Shown piece by piece: positions 18,367 through 27,185 of a stretch of 64,000 bases of DNA. Below the pieces are notes generated by a model that was given only the letters and a program-made list of their open reading frames with translations, had not been told where the DNA came from and did no database searches. The first letter of the stretch is position 1; every line of letters starts with the position of its first letter. Source of the stretch: Chitinophaga varians. Lineage in GTDB: Bacteria > Bacteroidota > Bacteroidia > Chitinophagales > Chitinophagaceae. The stretch spans positions 806,001-870,000 of the forward strand of contig NZ_JABAIA010000004.1 in assembly GCF_012641275.1 (NCBI RefSeq), given 5' to 3'. The position numbers were made by a program, and so were the translations under genes.

Positions 18367-19188
18367 CTATTTTTTTCGCTTCATGGCATTATAGCTCTGG
18401 TATTGCAGCAGCCATTCGTAAATGTTCATCCCGTTTTCGCGGTAGCGTGGGTCATAAAAGGAATGCCAGCAGCAATGGGCGCCCGGGTAAACGGTCAGCT
18501 TGTTGAGCCGGGGCTTGTATTTGCCAATGCTGTCGATGGCTTCTTTGGCGTTGTTGAGGAAATAGTCGTCCTTGTCGCCTGCGAAATACCAGGTATGAAT
18601 GTCTGCTTCGGCGGCCAGTTTATAGCGTTTCAGATAGGGAGGGTCTATCCTGGCGGCGGACATGGTCACGCAGCCGGCTATACGGTTGGACAGTTCCCTT
18701 TCATGCGTTTTGGCGGATTCCACCGACCATCCGCCGGCGCTGTAGCCGGTGAGGTACATCCGTGTGGTGTCTACCGGATAATTTTTGATAACGTCATCCA
18801 GCATGGCGCTTACGTCCTGCGGGGCAAATGACCAGCTCTCCGCCAGCGGCGCCAGTACGATGAACTTGTACAGCTGTCCGTCTTTTTTGTTGACGGCTTC
18901 TATCTTTTTCCCTTCTTTCAGCTGGCGGGTAACGCCTTCCCGGAAAATTTTGCTGAGGTCTTTGCCAGCAATGCTGCGCCCATGAAAACAGATCAGCAGC
19001 GGGTACTTTTTACCGGGCACATTTTCTTCGGGCGTATAGATCAGCGCCAGTCTCTTCTGCCAGGGGCTGATCTTTACTTCTGTATTGCGCATCGGGCTAT
19101 AATCCTGACCCGCAGCCATGATCCCTGTCAGCAAGCAGCCCATGAGAGTCATTATTCTCCGATACATAACAATTTCTTTTAGATACAA
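18367..19188 (-). CDS. Secreted alpha/beta-hydrolase esterase
   Basis: This 273-residue protein has a signal peptide best read from the internal Met at residue 8 (MYRRIMTLMGCLLTGIMAAG), so the true start may be at 19167 rather than 19188. The hydrolase core shows LLICFHGRSIAG for the oxyanion region, LTGYSAGGWS for the nucleophile elbow, and a late histidine in YPGAHCCWHSFYDP. The family includes feruloyl and acetyl-xylan-type esterases. Placement inside the polysaccharide operon, with acyltransferases in the same unit, suggests periplasmic de-esterification of the product. It lies 8 bases downstream of the TolC-like gene. Confidence 0.8.
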   Translation of the reverse strand: MYLKEIVMYRRIMTLMGCLLTGIMAAGQDYSPMRNTEVKISPWQKRLALIYTPEENVPGKKYPLLICFHGRSIAGKDLSKIFREGVTRQLKEGKKIEAVNKKDGQLYKFIVLAPLAESWSFAPQDVSAMLDDVIKNYPVDTTRMYLTGYSAGGWSVESAKTHERELSNRIAGCVTMSAARIDPPYLKRYKLAAEADIHTWYFAGDKDDYFLNNAKEAIDSIGKYKPRLNKLTVYPGAHCCWHSFYDPRYRENGMNIYEWLLQYQSYNAMKRKK

Positions 19189-19196
19189 AACAACAA

Positions 19197-19922
19197 TTAC
19201 AACTGCGCCATCACATTTTCCAGTGTGGTGCCTACCAGCGCTTCCAGTATCAGTTTGGACTGACGCAGCACTTTTTCCAGCTGAATGTGTTTTACCATTT
19301 CACCATTGTAGGCGCTGTAAGAAGCTTTGTAAATTTCGATCGGTACGGCGGGGTCGCCGGCGCGGAATTTTTCTTCTGCCTGATTGAAGTTCTGCAACGC
19401 GTCTTCCATCAATGGCATATGCAGTTCATACAGTTTTTTGTTGGCCGCATATTCTTCATAAGCCTCCAGCACTTTGCCTTTCAGGGCCATCGCCTCGGCT
19501 TCGCGCTGTTTGTCGAGCAGCCGGCCTTCCGCTTTTACTCTTTTGATATCGTTGGGGATTTTGATGAGATTGCCCAGCGGCAGCATTACACCGAAGTTGT
19601 AGCGGGGGTAGTAGTTGGTGTTAATGTTGTTGTTGCTGTTGCCTTTGATGGTAAACTCATTGAGGTTGCCCGCAGCGGTGAAATGGTTCAGCCAGGCAGC
19701 TCCCGCCATGTTCTTCTCATATTTGTTGATCTCTTTTTTGATGGCATACTGGCTGATGTCGGGGTTTTGCAGTGCCAGTTCCACCAGCTTCTCTTTAAAC
19801 CGGGCTACCGTAACGGGGTCCGCCGGCAGTTTTAACAACACAGCAGTATCTTTTTTCTGCAGCTGTGCAAAGGCGAAGATACTCATACACATTACCAGAA
19901 CGGTAGTTAGCATTTTTTTCAT
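19197..19922 (-). CDS. Short TolC-like outer-membrane efflux-type protein
   Basis: This 241-residue protein has a signal peptide (MKKMLTTVLVMCMSIFAFAQ). The mature part is rich in alpha-helix with segments like those of TolC/OEP helices: ARFKEKLVELALQNPDISQY, AEGRLLDKQREAEAMALKGKVLEAYEEYAANKKLYELHMPLMEDAL, and a closing helix KVLRQSKLILEALVG. It is about half the usual 400-500 residues, matching only one OEP repeat. Its start overlaps the end of the polymerase/ligase gene by 4 bases, implying coupled translation. A role in moving polysaccharide across the outer membrane is inferred from context. Confidence 0.7.
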   Translation of the reverse strand: MKKMLTTVLVMCMSIFAFAQLQKKDTAVLLKLPADPVTVARFKEKLVELALQNPDISQYAIKKEINKYEKNMAGAAWLNHFTAAGNLNEFTIKGNSNNNINTNYYPRYNFGVMLPLGNLIKIPNDIKRVKAEGRLLDKQREAEAMALKGKVLEAYEEYAANKKLYELHMPLMEDALQNFNQAEEKFRAGDPAVPIEIYKASYSAYNGEMVKHIQLEKVLRQSKLILEALVGTTLENVMAQL

Positions 19923-21361
19923 GATTCAGTATTTAAGGCGTATAGATATTTTACTTTTATAGCGATGGCAGTGAGCGCATTCAGCATAATGGAGGATTCC
20001 ACCAGGGTAGAGGCGTCCTGGGCATATTGCGCCAGCGCCATCTCCAGCATGGAGGCGGCGATGCCCAACATGAGCAGTTTATTGACTTCCCCGTCTATCC
20101 GGAAGTAGTTCCGCACGGCGATGGCGATCAGCAGGAAGAAATTGGCGGCTACCAGTAAAACGCCCGCCCAGCCGGTTTCCAGCACCGCGCGCAGGTAGCC
20201 GTTGTCTGTCTGCAGATTAGCTAACGGATGACCGGGATAGAACAACTGTCCGTTGCCGCCGGTGGTCATTACGCCGCCGCCCAACGGATGGTCGTAGATA
20301 TAAGGTTGTATACGGTGACGGTTTTCATCCCTTACGTCCATGGAAGCGTCCTGTTTCCCGAGGAAAGCAGTTCGGATACGGATGATGGTGCCATTGCTGT
20401 GGAAAGGGCCAAAGAGGATGACCAGCCCTGTAAACCCGAAGGCAATGGCGATCAGTATCGTATTGCGGTTGCGCAGGGTAGTCAGTAAAAAAAGCAGCAG
20501 TCCCACCGGCAGCATCACATAACCCGTACGGGTGCCGGAATAGCCCAGTGCCAGCCCCTGTAACACAATAGAGACGATCAGCAGTATTTTTCTTTTCAGG
20601 TTCAGGTTGACCATTTTGGCGGTCAGCAGTATCAGGCAGATAATGATGTTGCAGGCCATGATGATACCGAAAGACGCTGCATCAGACATAAAGGAGAAAA
20701 TGCGGATGCCGGAGATGATCATGGTGGTGGTGAACATCTTGGGATATTTGGCGATAAACGCTCTTTCATAAGGCATCAGTCCAAACCATTGCTGCAGGCA
20801 GGCATACACCGCAGCTGCGGTGCATATGGCTATCCAGAACTTAAAGAAGGTACGCACGTCCTTCATACTGTTAAATACATGCAGGCCCAGTCCCAGGAAA
20901 ATCATGTTACGCACAAAAACCCTGAAGAAGATGAACCAGGCAAATACCCGGTGACCGGCAGGATTGGCGACCTGAATAATCAACAGGATGGCATAGAGAT
21001 AGAAGGAGATGAGCAGGGCATCTTTCATAAACTGCACCTTTTTAACGCTCTTGTCTCCCCGGCGGAGAATACAGCCCAGCAACGTACTTATCAGCAGCCC
21101 GTCCATCACCACGCCAACGCTTTGGCTGGAACCTGAAATCCTTTCCAGCAAAGGAAGTATCAGGGTAATGGTGATAAAAATATAATATCCCAGCCTGTAG
21201 TTGATCACACATATCAGACAGATGGCCATGCCTATAATCCCTACCACCATGGCCACCCCGATTTTCAGGTCCAGCGAGGCCACGTAGGTAAGCACCGGTA
21301 TCAGCACGATCCAGAGCAACACCACCAACAGGCGGAGAATATTTTTTTTAATCGCAAACAT
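19919..21361 (-). CDS. O-antigen ligase/polymerase family membrane protein (Wzy/WaaL-like)
   Basis: This 480-residue protein has about a dozen hydrophobic segments. The large periplasmic loop carries the family pattern: RTAFLGKQDASMDVRDENRH, then YDHPLGGGVMTTGGNGQ, then HPLANLQTDNGYLRAVLETG, comparable to the R-x3-W...H-P-hG-xG...HN-x-yL-x-hh-x-e-x-G pattern of Wzy_C proteins. It is likely to polymerise repeat units on undecaprenyl diphosphate at the outer face of the inner membrane or to ligate them to an acceptor. It lies between the microprotein gene and the TolC-like gene. Confidence 0.85.
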   Translation of the reverse strand: MFAIKKNILRLLVVLLWIVLIPVLTYVASLDLKIGVAMVVGIIGMAICLICVINYRLGYYIFITITLILPLLERISGSSQSVGVVMDGLLISTLLGCILRRGDKSVKKVQFMKDALLISFYLYAILLIIQVANPAGHRVFAWFIFFRVFVRNMIFLGLGLHVFNSMKDVRTFFKFWIAICTAAAVYACLQQWFGLMPYERAFIAKYPKMFTTTMIISGIRIFSFMSDAASFGIIMACNIIICLILLTAKMVNLNLKRKILLIVSIVLQGLALGYSGTRTGYVMLPVGLLLFLLTTLRNRNTILIAIAFGFTGLVILFGPFHSNGTIIRIRTAFLGKQDASMDVRDENRHRIQPYIYDHPLGGGVMTTGGNGQLFYPGHPLANLQTDNGYLRAVLETGWAGVLLVAANFFLLIAIAVRNYFRIDGEVNKLLMLGIAASMLEMALAQYAQDASTLVESSIMLNALTAIAIKVKYLYALNTES

Positions 21362-21376
21362 TCGGTCTGACTGATT

Positions 21377-21484
21377 TTAGAGAAATATTGTTTTGATCAG
21401 CAGCAGGAGTATAATGACGCCCGCAAACAGAATGATCAGTGTCTGATGTAATCCCTCGCTGATGAATCTTTTTTCTTTTTTCAT
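21377..21484 (-). CDS. Predicted 35-residue single-pass membrane microprotein
   Basis: The ATG at 21482-21484 overlaps the TGA of the upstream acyltransferase gene (ATGA), and the frame ends 15 bases before the polymerase gene, so it fits neatly into the operon. The peptide has a basic start (MKKEKRFISEG), a short amphipathic piece and one hydrophobic helix (LIILFAGVIILLLLIKTIFL). I do not recognise a family. Translation by coupling and insertion in the inner membrane are inferred; a small helper of the polymerase or acyltransferase is one possibility. Confidence 0.55.
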   Translation of the reverse strand: MKKEKRFISEGLHQTLIILFAGVIILLLLIKTIFL

Positions 21485-22557
21485 GATGTACGCATTGCAT
21501 CGGCCGCTACTTCGCGTTCTTTCAACGGGCCGGTGAACAGAAATTTCATACGCAGCAACAGGCAGCACCGGTACAGGATGATGGAGCCAAAGAGACCCGC
21601 CGCCACCAGGATGGCCGTGATCACCGGGACGTTGGTGAGAATGCCCGTTTTCAGGATTGCTACCCGCAGCAGGAATATAATTCCCAGGTGCAGCAGGTAG
21701 ATGTATAATGAATAATGTCCGATGGTCTGCAGTATTTTCAGCTTTTCATATTTTGCGAGGATGAAGGCGATCATGATCACCAGCAATCCACCCAACATGG
21801 CCAGCAGTGAAAACAGGTAGATGCTCATGTTGGTATGTGACATACAGTAATATTGCACCAGCAGGAACACAGGCACCAGCGCCAGCGCTTTCAGCGGAGA
21901 AGTGAGCTGCCGTTGTACCTGCTCGGAAAAGAAATAACGCGCGGCCAGGTGTCCCAACACAAAGTATATATAGTAAATCATGACGTCGGAAATAGTGCTG
22001 ATATCGCCGGCATACGATTTAAGGCCCAGCATTGCCAGCCCCAGCAACACCTGGACTACCGGGTGGAGCTTCAGCACGCAGGAGGTGAACAGGTAAAGCA
22101 CTGATACATTAAACAATGCCAGCAGGTACCACAGCTGGAGCATACTCCTCGGATGAATGAGAATGTCCAGGTAATTTTCCGGTGTCAGTTTGTGATTGGT
22201 ATAATTCGTAAATAAAATCTGCAGCGTGACCTGGATAATGCACCACAGCAGATAAGGGTACAGCAGCGTATTGATTTTTGATATCAGGAAGTTCTGCGGT
22301 CCCCGCTTATTTACGCTGGAGGCGAAGAACAGCCCGGACAAAAAGAAGAACAGCGGCATCCGGAAGCCATAGAGCATTTCATTGGCCTCCATCATCAGCT
22401 GGTTGATATTGGCGCCGGTGTACAGCAAACCATAAATCACATGGCGGTACAGCACGAAAATGATCGCAATGCCTTTCGCATAGTCAACCCAGGCGTAACG
22501 CCGCGATGTTTGGGGGCGAAATGAAAAAATGTAATGAATGGCCTCTGTCAGTTTCAT
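21481..22557 (-). CDS. Acyltransferase family 3 membrane protein
   Basis: This 358-residue membrane protein has about ten hydrophobic helices and the family start YAWVDYAKGIAIIFVLYRHV near residue 20, the equivalent of the conserved ARG...H region. PLFFFLSGLFFASS follows near 68. It belongs with the acetyl/succinyl transferases that modify polysaccharides or exported sugars. It lies 23 bases after the co-polymerase gene and overlaps the microprotein gene by 4 bases. It differs clearly from the second acyltransferase of the operon, so two positions or two acyl groups may be modified. Confidence 0.85.
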   Translation of the reverse strand: MKLTEAIHYIFSFRPQTSRRYAWVDYAKGIAIIFVLYRHVIYGLLYTGANINQLMMEANEMLYGFRMPLFFFLSGLFFASSVNKRGPQNFLISKINTLLYPYLLWCIIQVTLQILFTNYTNHKLTPENYLDILIHPRSMLQLWYLLALFNVSVLYLFTSCVLKLHPVVQVLLGLAMLGLKSYAGDISTISDVMIYYIYFVLGHLAARYFFSEQVQRQLTSPLKALALVPVFLLVQYYCMSHTNMSIYLFSLLAMLGGLLVIMIAFILAKYEKLKILQTIGHYSLYIYLLHLGIIFLLRVAILKTGILTNVPVITAILVAAGLFGSIILYRCCLLLRMKFLFTGPLKEREVAADAMRTS

Positions 22558-22580
22558 TAGTGTTTTTTTGGGGCAGAATG

Positions 22581-24767
22581 CTATAGGTCCAGGTAATCCT
22601 CATTGATGTTATTAAGCACAGCGCCGAGCAGTTTACCATTGAGCCCTTCCAGAAACTGGACCGACTCCCTGTCATTCTGTTTGAGGGACAGTTTGGATGA
22701 GAATACCGCTACTACGCCTTCTGCGTACTGTTCCAGCTCTTTACTGTCTGTATAGTCATTCAGCGGAGCGCCTTCCATGATAATGAAGTCATAGTATTGC
22801 TTCAGTTGAGGAAGATAGTTGAGCAGATGGTTTTTAGGCAGTATTTCAGCGGGCGTATAGTCGCCACCTTTACAACCAATTACTTCAATATTTTCTACGC
22901 TGTAAGTGGTAACGATCTCCTTTACTTTTTCAATGCTGAATTCCTCAGGGGCCACAGAAAACGTTTCCAGCGTCGGCCTGGCCTGTAATTGCAGGGTAAG
23001 GTCGTTGTTGCAGAAGTTAGTGTCGATGATCAGCACCTTTTTATTGCTAAGGCTGAGGCTGTAGGACACCGCCTGTACCAGCGTCGTTTTACCCTGTTGC
23101 GGTTCGGTGCTGGTGAACAGGAAGATGGACTTGCCGCTGTTTTCTATTTCGAAACGCAGCTTGCGCAGGAATTCGCGGAAACTGTTCTGGCGCTTGCGTA
23201 CGGCGTCATAGTTCTCTTCTTTCTGTTGCAGTACTTCCAGGATGCTGTATTTTTTTAGGTCAGCATGGTTGATGGTGCTGATCAGTTTGAGGTCTACGTT
23301 TTTTTCAAAAATAGAGGGCGACTTCATGGAAGAATCAAAGAACTCACGGAACAGTATGCTGATGGTGGTCAGCATAAAGATGGCCAGTCCGCACATGCCC
23401 ATGATGATGATCCGTTTGGAGGACTCCGGTTTGAAGGCCGGCTGGCCTTTCAGTGTCTGACGGAAGTTGTCCATCGGAGCGGTACGGTTATCGATAGCGG
23501 AGTTGAGCTTTTCTTTCAGTTTATTGTATTCGTCCTGTGCCAGTGTCACTTCCTGTTGCAGGGTGCTCACGGTGGCTTCCTTATTGGCGTATGAGCCTAC
23601 TGAACCTTTCAGCATTCTGATTTTGGCCTGTAGGTTGGCGATGTTTTGATTGGATGCTTTCAGGTCTGATTCCAGACCGGCTTTTTTCTGCAGCAGTTCT
23701 TCCTTGCTGACAGCCGCACCGGTGGGGGTGGAGCTGATGGAAGATGCGTTCTGCAGCTGTTTCCGCAATGCTTTGATCCTTTCGGCGAGTGCGTCGTTGC
23801 TGCTGCCGGTCCGCAGGTATTCGTCGTTCAGGTCATTGATCTGCCGGCGCAGGGAAACAATATCATTATTGCTGCTGTAGGTGGTTTTGCCCTGGCTGGC
23901 GGCGGTTATCTGTGCATTGACGTTTTGCAGGGAGGCGGTCAGCGTGTTGCTGGTGGCCTGTTCGTCGAGCAGTCCTTTTTCGAGCTGGCTGATGAGCGAC
24001 AGTTCATTGGTGCTGGCGGCTTCCACATTGAGCAGGCCGGCAGAGGATTTATACATACGAAGGGCTTCCACTTTGGCGTCCAGTTCCTGTTTCTTTTTGT
24101 TGACCAGCTCTTCGAAGGTAGATACGTTTTCCACGGTGCGTTCGGAACGCAGGCTGCGGTAGTAGCGGATAAACTCGCTGTACAGCGTGTTTACCACGAA
24201 GGCCGACTGTTCAGGGTTGGGTGAACGGAAGGAAATATCGATATAGTCGGTCCGGGAAAGGCGGCCTACGTTCAGCATTTTGCGGATGGACTCATAGTCG
24301 TATTTGCACAGCTTCATGTACTCAAGAATACGACGTTCATCCGGGTGATAGGAGCTCAGCATCTGGAGGGAGTCCAAATGATTGCGGCAGATCTGCAGTG
24401 CTTCGGTTTTATTGAACACCTTATACTCCGGCGTATTAAAATCTTTATCCGTGAGGTGTACGAAAGGTTTGTTGCTGGTGAGGTCGTGGATGAGCAACTG
24501 ATATTGCAGCAGTCCGATTACCAGTGGAGAGTTGATGGTCTGCACCACGTTTTCGAACTTCACGTCCGCTTCATATATATTGGTGTTCTCTTCTCTCAGG
24601 GTGATCTGGTCTTTAATGGTGAAGCCGGTAGACATCTGCGCGTTGGACACGTACAGGTGCTGCCTTCCCATGGTAAACACAAAGGCAAGTACTACCGCAG
24701 CAAGGGTACTGAGGATGATCCACCACTTCTTCTTCATTAATGCCTTTATAAAATATATTACATCCAT
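22581..24767 (-). CDS. Polysaccharide co-polymerase with BY-kinase-like ATPase domain (Wzz/Wzc type)
   Basis: This 728-residue protein starts with a Wzz-type segment: a membrane helix at about 13-33, a periplasmic domain with long coiled coil (about 205-430, repeated K/E/Q/L helices) and a second membrane helix at about 452-474 (MGMCGLAIFMLTTISILF). A cytoplasmic P-loop domain follows with FLFTSTEPQQGKTTLVQA (near 552-570) and VLIIDTNFCNNDLTL as the Walker A' equivalent. It controls chain length and coordinates export of the polysaccharide. The C-terminus ends NNINEDYLDL with one tyrosine only, not the tyrosine cluster usual for autophosphorylating Wzc kinases. It is first in the leftward operon. 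Confidence 0.87.
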   Translation of the reverse strand: MDVIYFIKALMKKKWWIILSTLAAVVLAFVFTMGRQHLYVSNAQMSTGFTIKDQITLREENTNIYEADVKFENVVQTINSPLVIGLLQYQLLIHDLTSNKPFVHLTDKDFNTPEYKVFNKTEALQICRNHLDSLQMLSSYHPDERRILEYMKLCKYDYESIRKMLNVGRLSRTDYIDISFRSPNPEQSAFVVNTLYSEFIRYYRSLRSERTVENVSTFEELVNKKKQELDAKVEALRMYKSSAGLLNVEAASTNELSLISQLEKGLLDEQATSNTLTASLQNVNAQITAASQGKTTYSSNNDIVSLRRQINDLNDEYLRTGSSNDALAERIKALRKQLQNASSISSTPTGAAVSKEELLQKKAGLESDLKASNQNIANLQAKIRMLKGSVGSYANKEATVSTLQQEVTLAQDEYNKLKEKLNSAIDNRTAPMDNFRQTLKGQPAFKPESSKRIIIMGMCGLAIFMLTTISILFREFFDSSMKSPSIFEKNVDLKLISTINHADLKKYSILEVLQQKEENYDAVRKRQNSFREFLRKLRFEIENSGKSIFLFTSTEPQQGKTTLVQAVSYSLSLSNKKVLIIDTNFCNNDLTLQLQARPTLETFSVAPEEFSIEKVKEIVTTYSVENIEVIGCKGGDYTPAEILPKNHLLNYLPQLKQYYDFIIMEGAPLNDYTDSKELEQYAEGVVAVFSSKLSLKQNDRESVQFLEGLNGKLLGAVLNNINEDYLDL

Positions 24768-25590
24768 ATTAATTATGAAATTTTATCATTTATCCATTTA
24801 ATCATGTTCGGTATACCGCCGGATCTCCGCGCCGGTTGAGCGCAGCAATCGAATTGGTATGAGTTTGCTGTGAAAATGTGTTGGCATTTTTCCAGCGGGT
24901 CTGCTTTAAATAAAACGGGTAAGAAATTAATCCAACCAGCGTCTAGTTGGTTTTGTCGAAGGATGTGGTCAGATAGGTGTGTAGGTGAAAAACCGGCGAC
25001 ATTACGGGGTGCGGCATATGTTCCGACATGTAATAAATGGCCTGTGGCATATCCGGTTTACGGCGCTAAATTACGAGGCAATTTTTTATGAAGTCGTTTT
25101 TTTGGGCGAAATGCAGTTTTTTGTTGGTGAACGATTAAAAATCCGGGTTGAAAATATTTCATAGTACAGAGAAACTGAATCAGTTAAGGTTGCTGGTGAT
25201 CCTTAAATTGATGATATACTATATAACAATCACCTGCGGTAATATATGGTGTGTTGTTTCATTTCTTCATTGTCAGTTGCTTTTGTTGCACATGAATTTC
25301 GTTTACAGTGAAATTTCTGACTTTTACAGGGAAAAAACTACCGTTTACCAAATTATAGATTAGAGATAAAAGGATTATTCTAATTTTACACCCGTCGATT
25401 ACAATTATCGACATACACCATAGCCAGCGATTAGAGTCGCAGTAGTAATTCACCTACATCCTCCTGAGAGACCGCTTAACCTGATTAACCTGACACCTGA
25501 CCTTATCCCATTTAAAGCCATCATGTTTATTTACCATGCTGCATCCGTGCAGTACAAAAAAATTGATAAGTAGTCTCTTAATATAAGGTC
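24768..25590. other. Divergent control region between the two polysaccharide operons
   Basis: These 823 bases separate the leftward co-polymerase operon from the rightward receiver-led operon, so they should contain both promoters. The two short frames inside lack any recognisable protein features. Small dyads are visible, for example cgat/atcg around 25397-25411 and ctgcatccgtgcag near 25540-25553. No riboswitch or RNA gene was recognised. The unusual length for this gene-dense locus suggests complex regulation or a long untranslated leader. Confidence 0.5.
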
Positions 25591-25989
25591 ATGAAAAAGA
25601 CAATATTGATAATTGATGATAGCGCACCAATCAGATTTCTGCTGGAGGCAATGTTGAGCAAGGAATATAATGTGGTATCGGCTGCTGATGGATTTGTAGC
25701 ACTTACCTGGCTTGGTAAAGGTAATGCAGTGGATTGCATTGTCAGCGATCTGCAGATGCCTAATATCAACGGATGGGAACTGTTGGAATATCTTTCCGGC
25801 AGTGGCTTATATCAGAATATACCGGTAGTGGTGTTGTCCAGTCAGCCGGACGTGGAAATGCACAATGCTGAGCTGGGACACAAATACCATAATGTACATG
25901 CGTTTGTACAAAAACCATTTGACCCGATGCGGTTACTGGAAACGGTGGGACAGGCTATTAACCGCCAGCTGGTGGCTATTGCCGGATAA
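25591..25989 (+). CDS. Single-domain response regulator (CheY-like receiver)
   Basis: The 132-residue protein is a stand-alone receiver domain. The acidic pair is in ILIIDDSAP (D9, D10), the phosphoacceptor is D53 in CIVSDLQMP, the switch Ser/Thr position is in VVVLSSQ, and the conserved Lys is in FVQKPFD near residue 109. No output domain is present. It heads the rightward polysaccharide operon with an 8-base gap to the sugar transferase gene, whose N-terminal part also looks receiver-like, so protein-protein control of polysaccharide initiation is plausible. The partner histidine kinase is not in the window. Confidence 0.92.
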   Translation: MKKTILIIDDSAPIRFLLEAMLSKEYNVVSAADGFVALTWLGKGNAVDCIVSDLQMPNINGWELLEYLSGSGLYQNIPVVVLSSQPDVEMHNAELGHKYHNVHAFVQKPFDPMRLLETVGQAINRQLVAIAG

Positions 25990-25997
25990 CCAAAATC

Positions 25998-27185
25998 ATG
26001 TTGCTGTTATATAATCCCGAAAAAATGGATAAACTTACTACACCTACTTTGCAACCCTTTGTCTGTGAGAATGTACCGAATGTGGAAGCGACTACCGGCG
26101 CTGTTATTCGCGATCTGGTAAATGAGAAAACCGTGTTGATGGTTGGACAATTCCAGCACAAACTGTCGGATGATATGCCCAATTTCAGAAACCTGCTGGT
26201 CAGCAATGTGGCAGGAGCGGAGAAAGTGATCACTGAATTAAAACGGCTGTACCGCCGTTTGCCTGCTGCGATCGTTTTCCGGGTGAACAATGGTTTTGAA
26301 ACAGGGCTGTCCCAATGGAAGGAATTCTTCACGCTTCAGCCGGCGATGACTGCGGTGCCATTCTTTCTGTTGACAGACAGGGTGACGGACCGTGTCCGCT
26401 CGCTGAAAAAAGAGTTTCCTTTTGTGGACGATGTTATTACCCGGGAAACATTCAACGATCTTCCCGGTAAAATCGAGTTCGTCACCAGGTTTAAAAATAT
26501 GCAGCAGCTGCCGCCGGTACAGCAGGAGCCCGCACTCCCGGTATTGGCGCAGAAAAGCAACCGCTGGGGCTATTTCCTGAAACGTACTTTCGATATCATT
26601 GCCTCCACCTCGCTGTTGCTGATCGCCAGCCCGGTGATGCTGCTGATAGCAATAGCCATCAAGCTGGAATCCAAAGGCAACGTGTTTTACGCTTCTCCGC
26701 GCGCCGGCAAAAACTACAAGATCTTCAAGTTCTATAAGTTCCGTACCATGGTGGCGGACGCCGACAAACAGCTGGCCAAACTGAAACATCTCAATCAGTA
26801 CGGTAATAATGATAAAGGGGCCGTGTTCTATAAAGTGTCCAACGACCCGCGCATCACCCGCCTCGGCAATTTTCTCCGCAATACCAGCCTGGACGAGATC
26901 CCGCAGCTGTTCAATGTACTGAAAGGCGACATGTCGCTGGTGGGCAACAGGCCGCTGCCGCTGTATGAAGCAGCCACCCTTACCACCGACGAGTGGGCGG
27001 AACGTTTCATCGCGCCTGCCGGTATCACCGGATTGTGGCAGATCAGCAAACGCGGCAAAAAAGAAATGTCTGCCGAAGAAAGGATAGAACTGGACATCAA
27101 CTACGCACACCGCAATTCATTCGCTTATGATATGTGGTTGATCATGAACACACCGAAAGCGCTGATACAAAAAGATAACGTGTAA
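25998..27185 (+). CDS. Undecaprenyl-phosphate sugar phosphotransferase with degenerate receiver-like N-domain
   Basis: The protein has 395 residues; an in-frame ATG at 26025 is an alternative start. Residues about 195-395 are a bacterial sugar transferase of the WbaP/WcaJ type: membrane hairpin DIIASTSLLLIASPVMLLIA, KFYKFRTMVADA, NDPRITRLGNFLRNTSLDEIPQLFNVLKGDMSLVGNRPLP across several motifs, and PAGITGLWQIS. It would start the repeat unit by placing a sugar phosphate on undecaprenyl phosphate. Residues about 30-165 have the alternating strand pattern of a receiver (VLMVGQ, LLVSNV, AAIVFRV, VPFFLLTD, VDDVITRE) but no Asp at the phosphorylation position. Its stop overlaps the next start by one base (TAATG). 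Confidence 0.9.
   Translation: MLLLYNPEKMDKLTTPTLQPFVCENVPNVEATTGAVIRDLVNEKTVLMVGQFQHKLSDDMPNFRNLLVSNVAGAEKVITELKRLYRRLPAAIVFRVNNGFETGLSQWKEFFTLQPAMTAVPFFLLTDRVTDRVRSLKKEFPFVDDVITRETFNDLPGKIEFVTRFKNMQQLPPVQQEPALPVLAQKSNRWGYFLKRTFDIIASTSLLLIASPVMLLIAIAIKLESKGNVFYASPRAGKNYKIFKFYKFRTMVADADKQLAKLKHLNQYGNNDKGAVFYKVSNDPRITRLGNFLRNTSLDEIPQLFNVLKGDMSLVGNRPLPLYEAATLTTDEWAERFIAPAGITGLWQISKRGKKEMSAEERIELDINYAHRNSFAYDMWLIMNTPKALIQKDNV

Noticed and set aside
24870..25363. Two short plus-strand frames (73 and 71 codons) in the divergent control region
   Set aside because: They have no domain, signal-peptide logic or overlap with an operon, and the composition looks non-coding.
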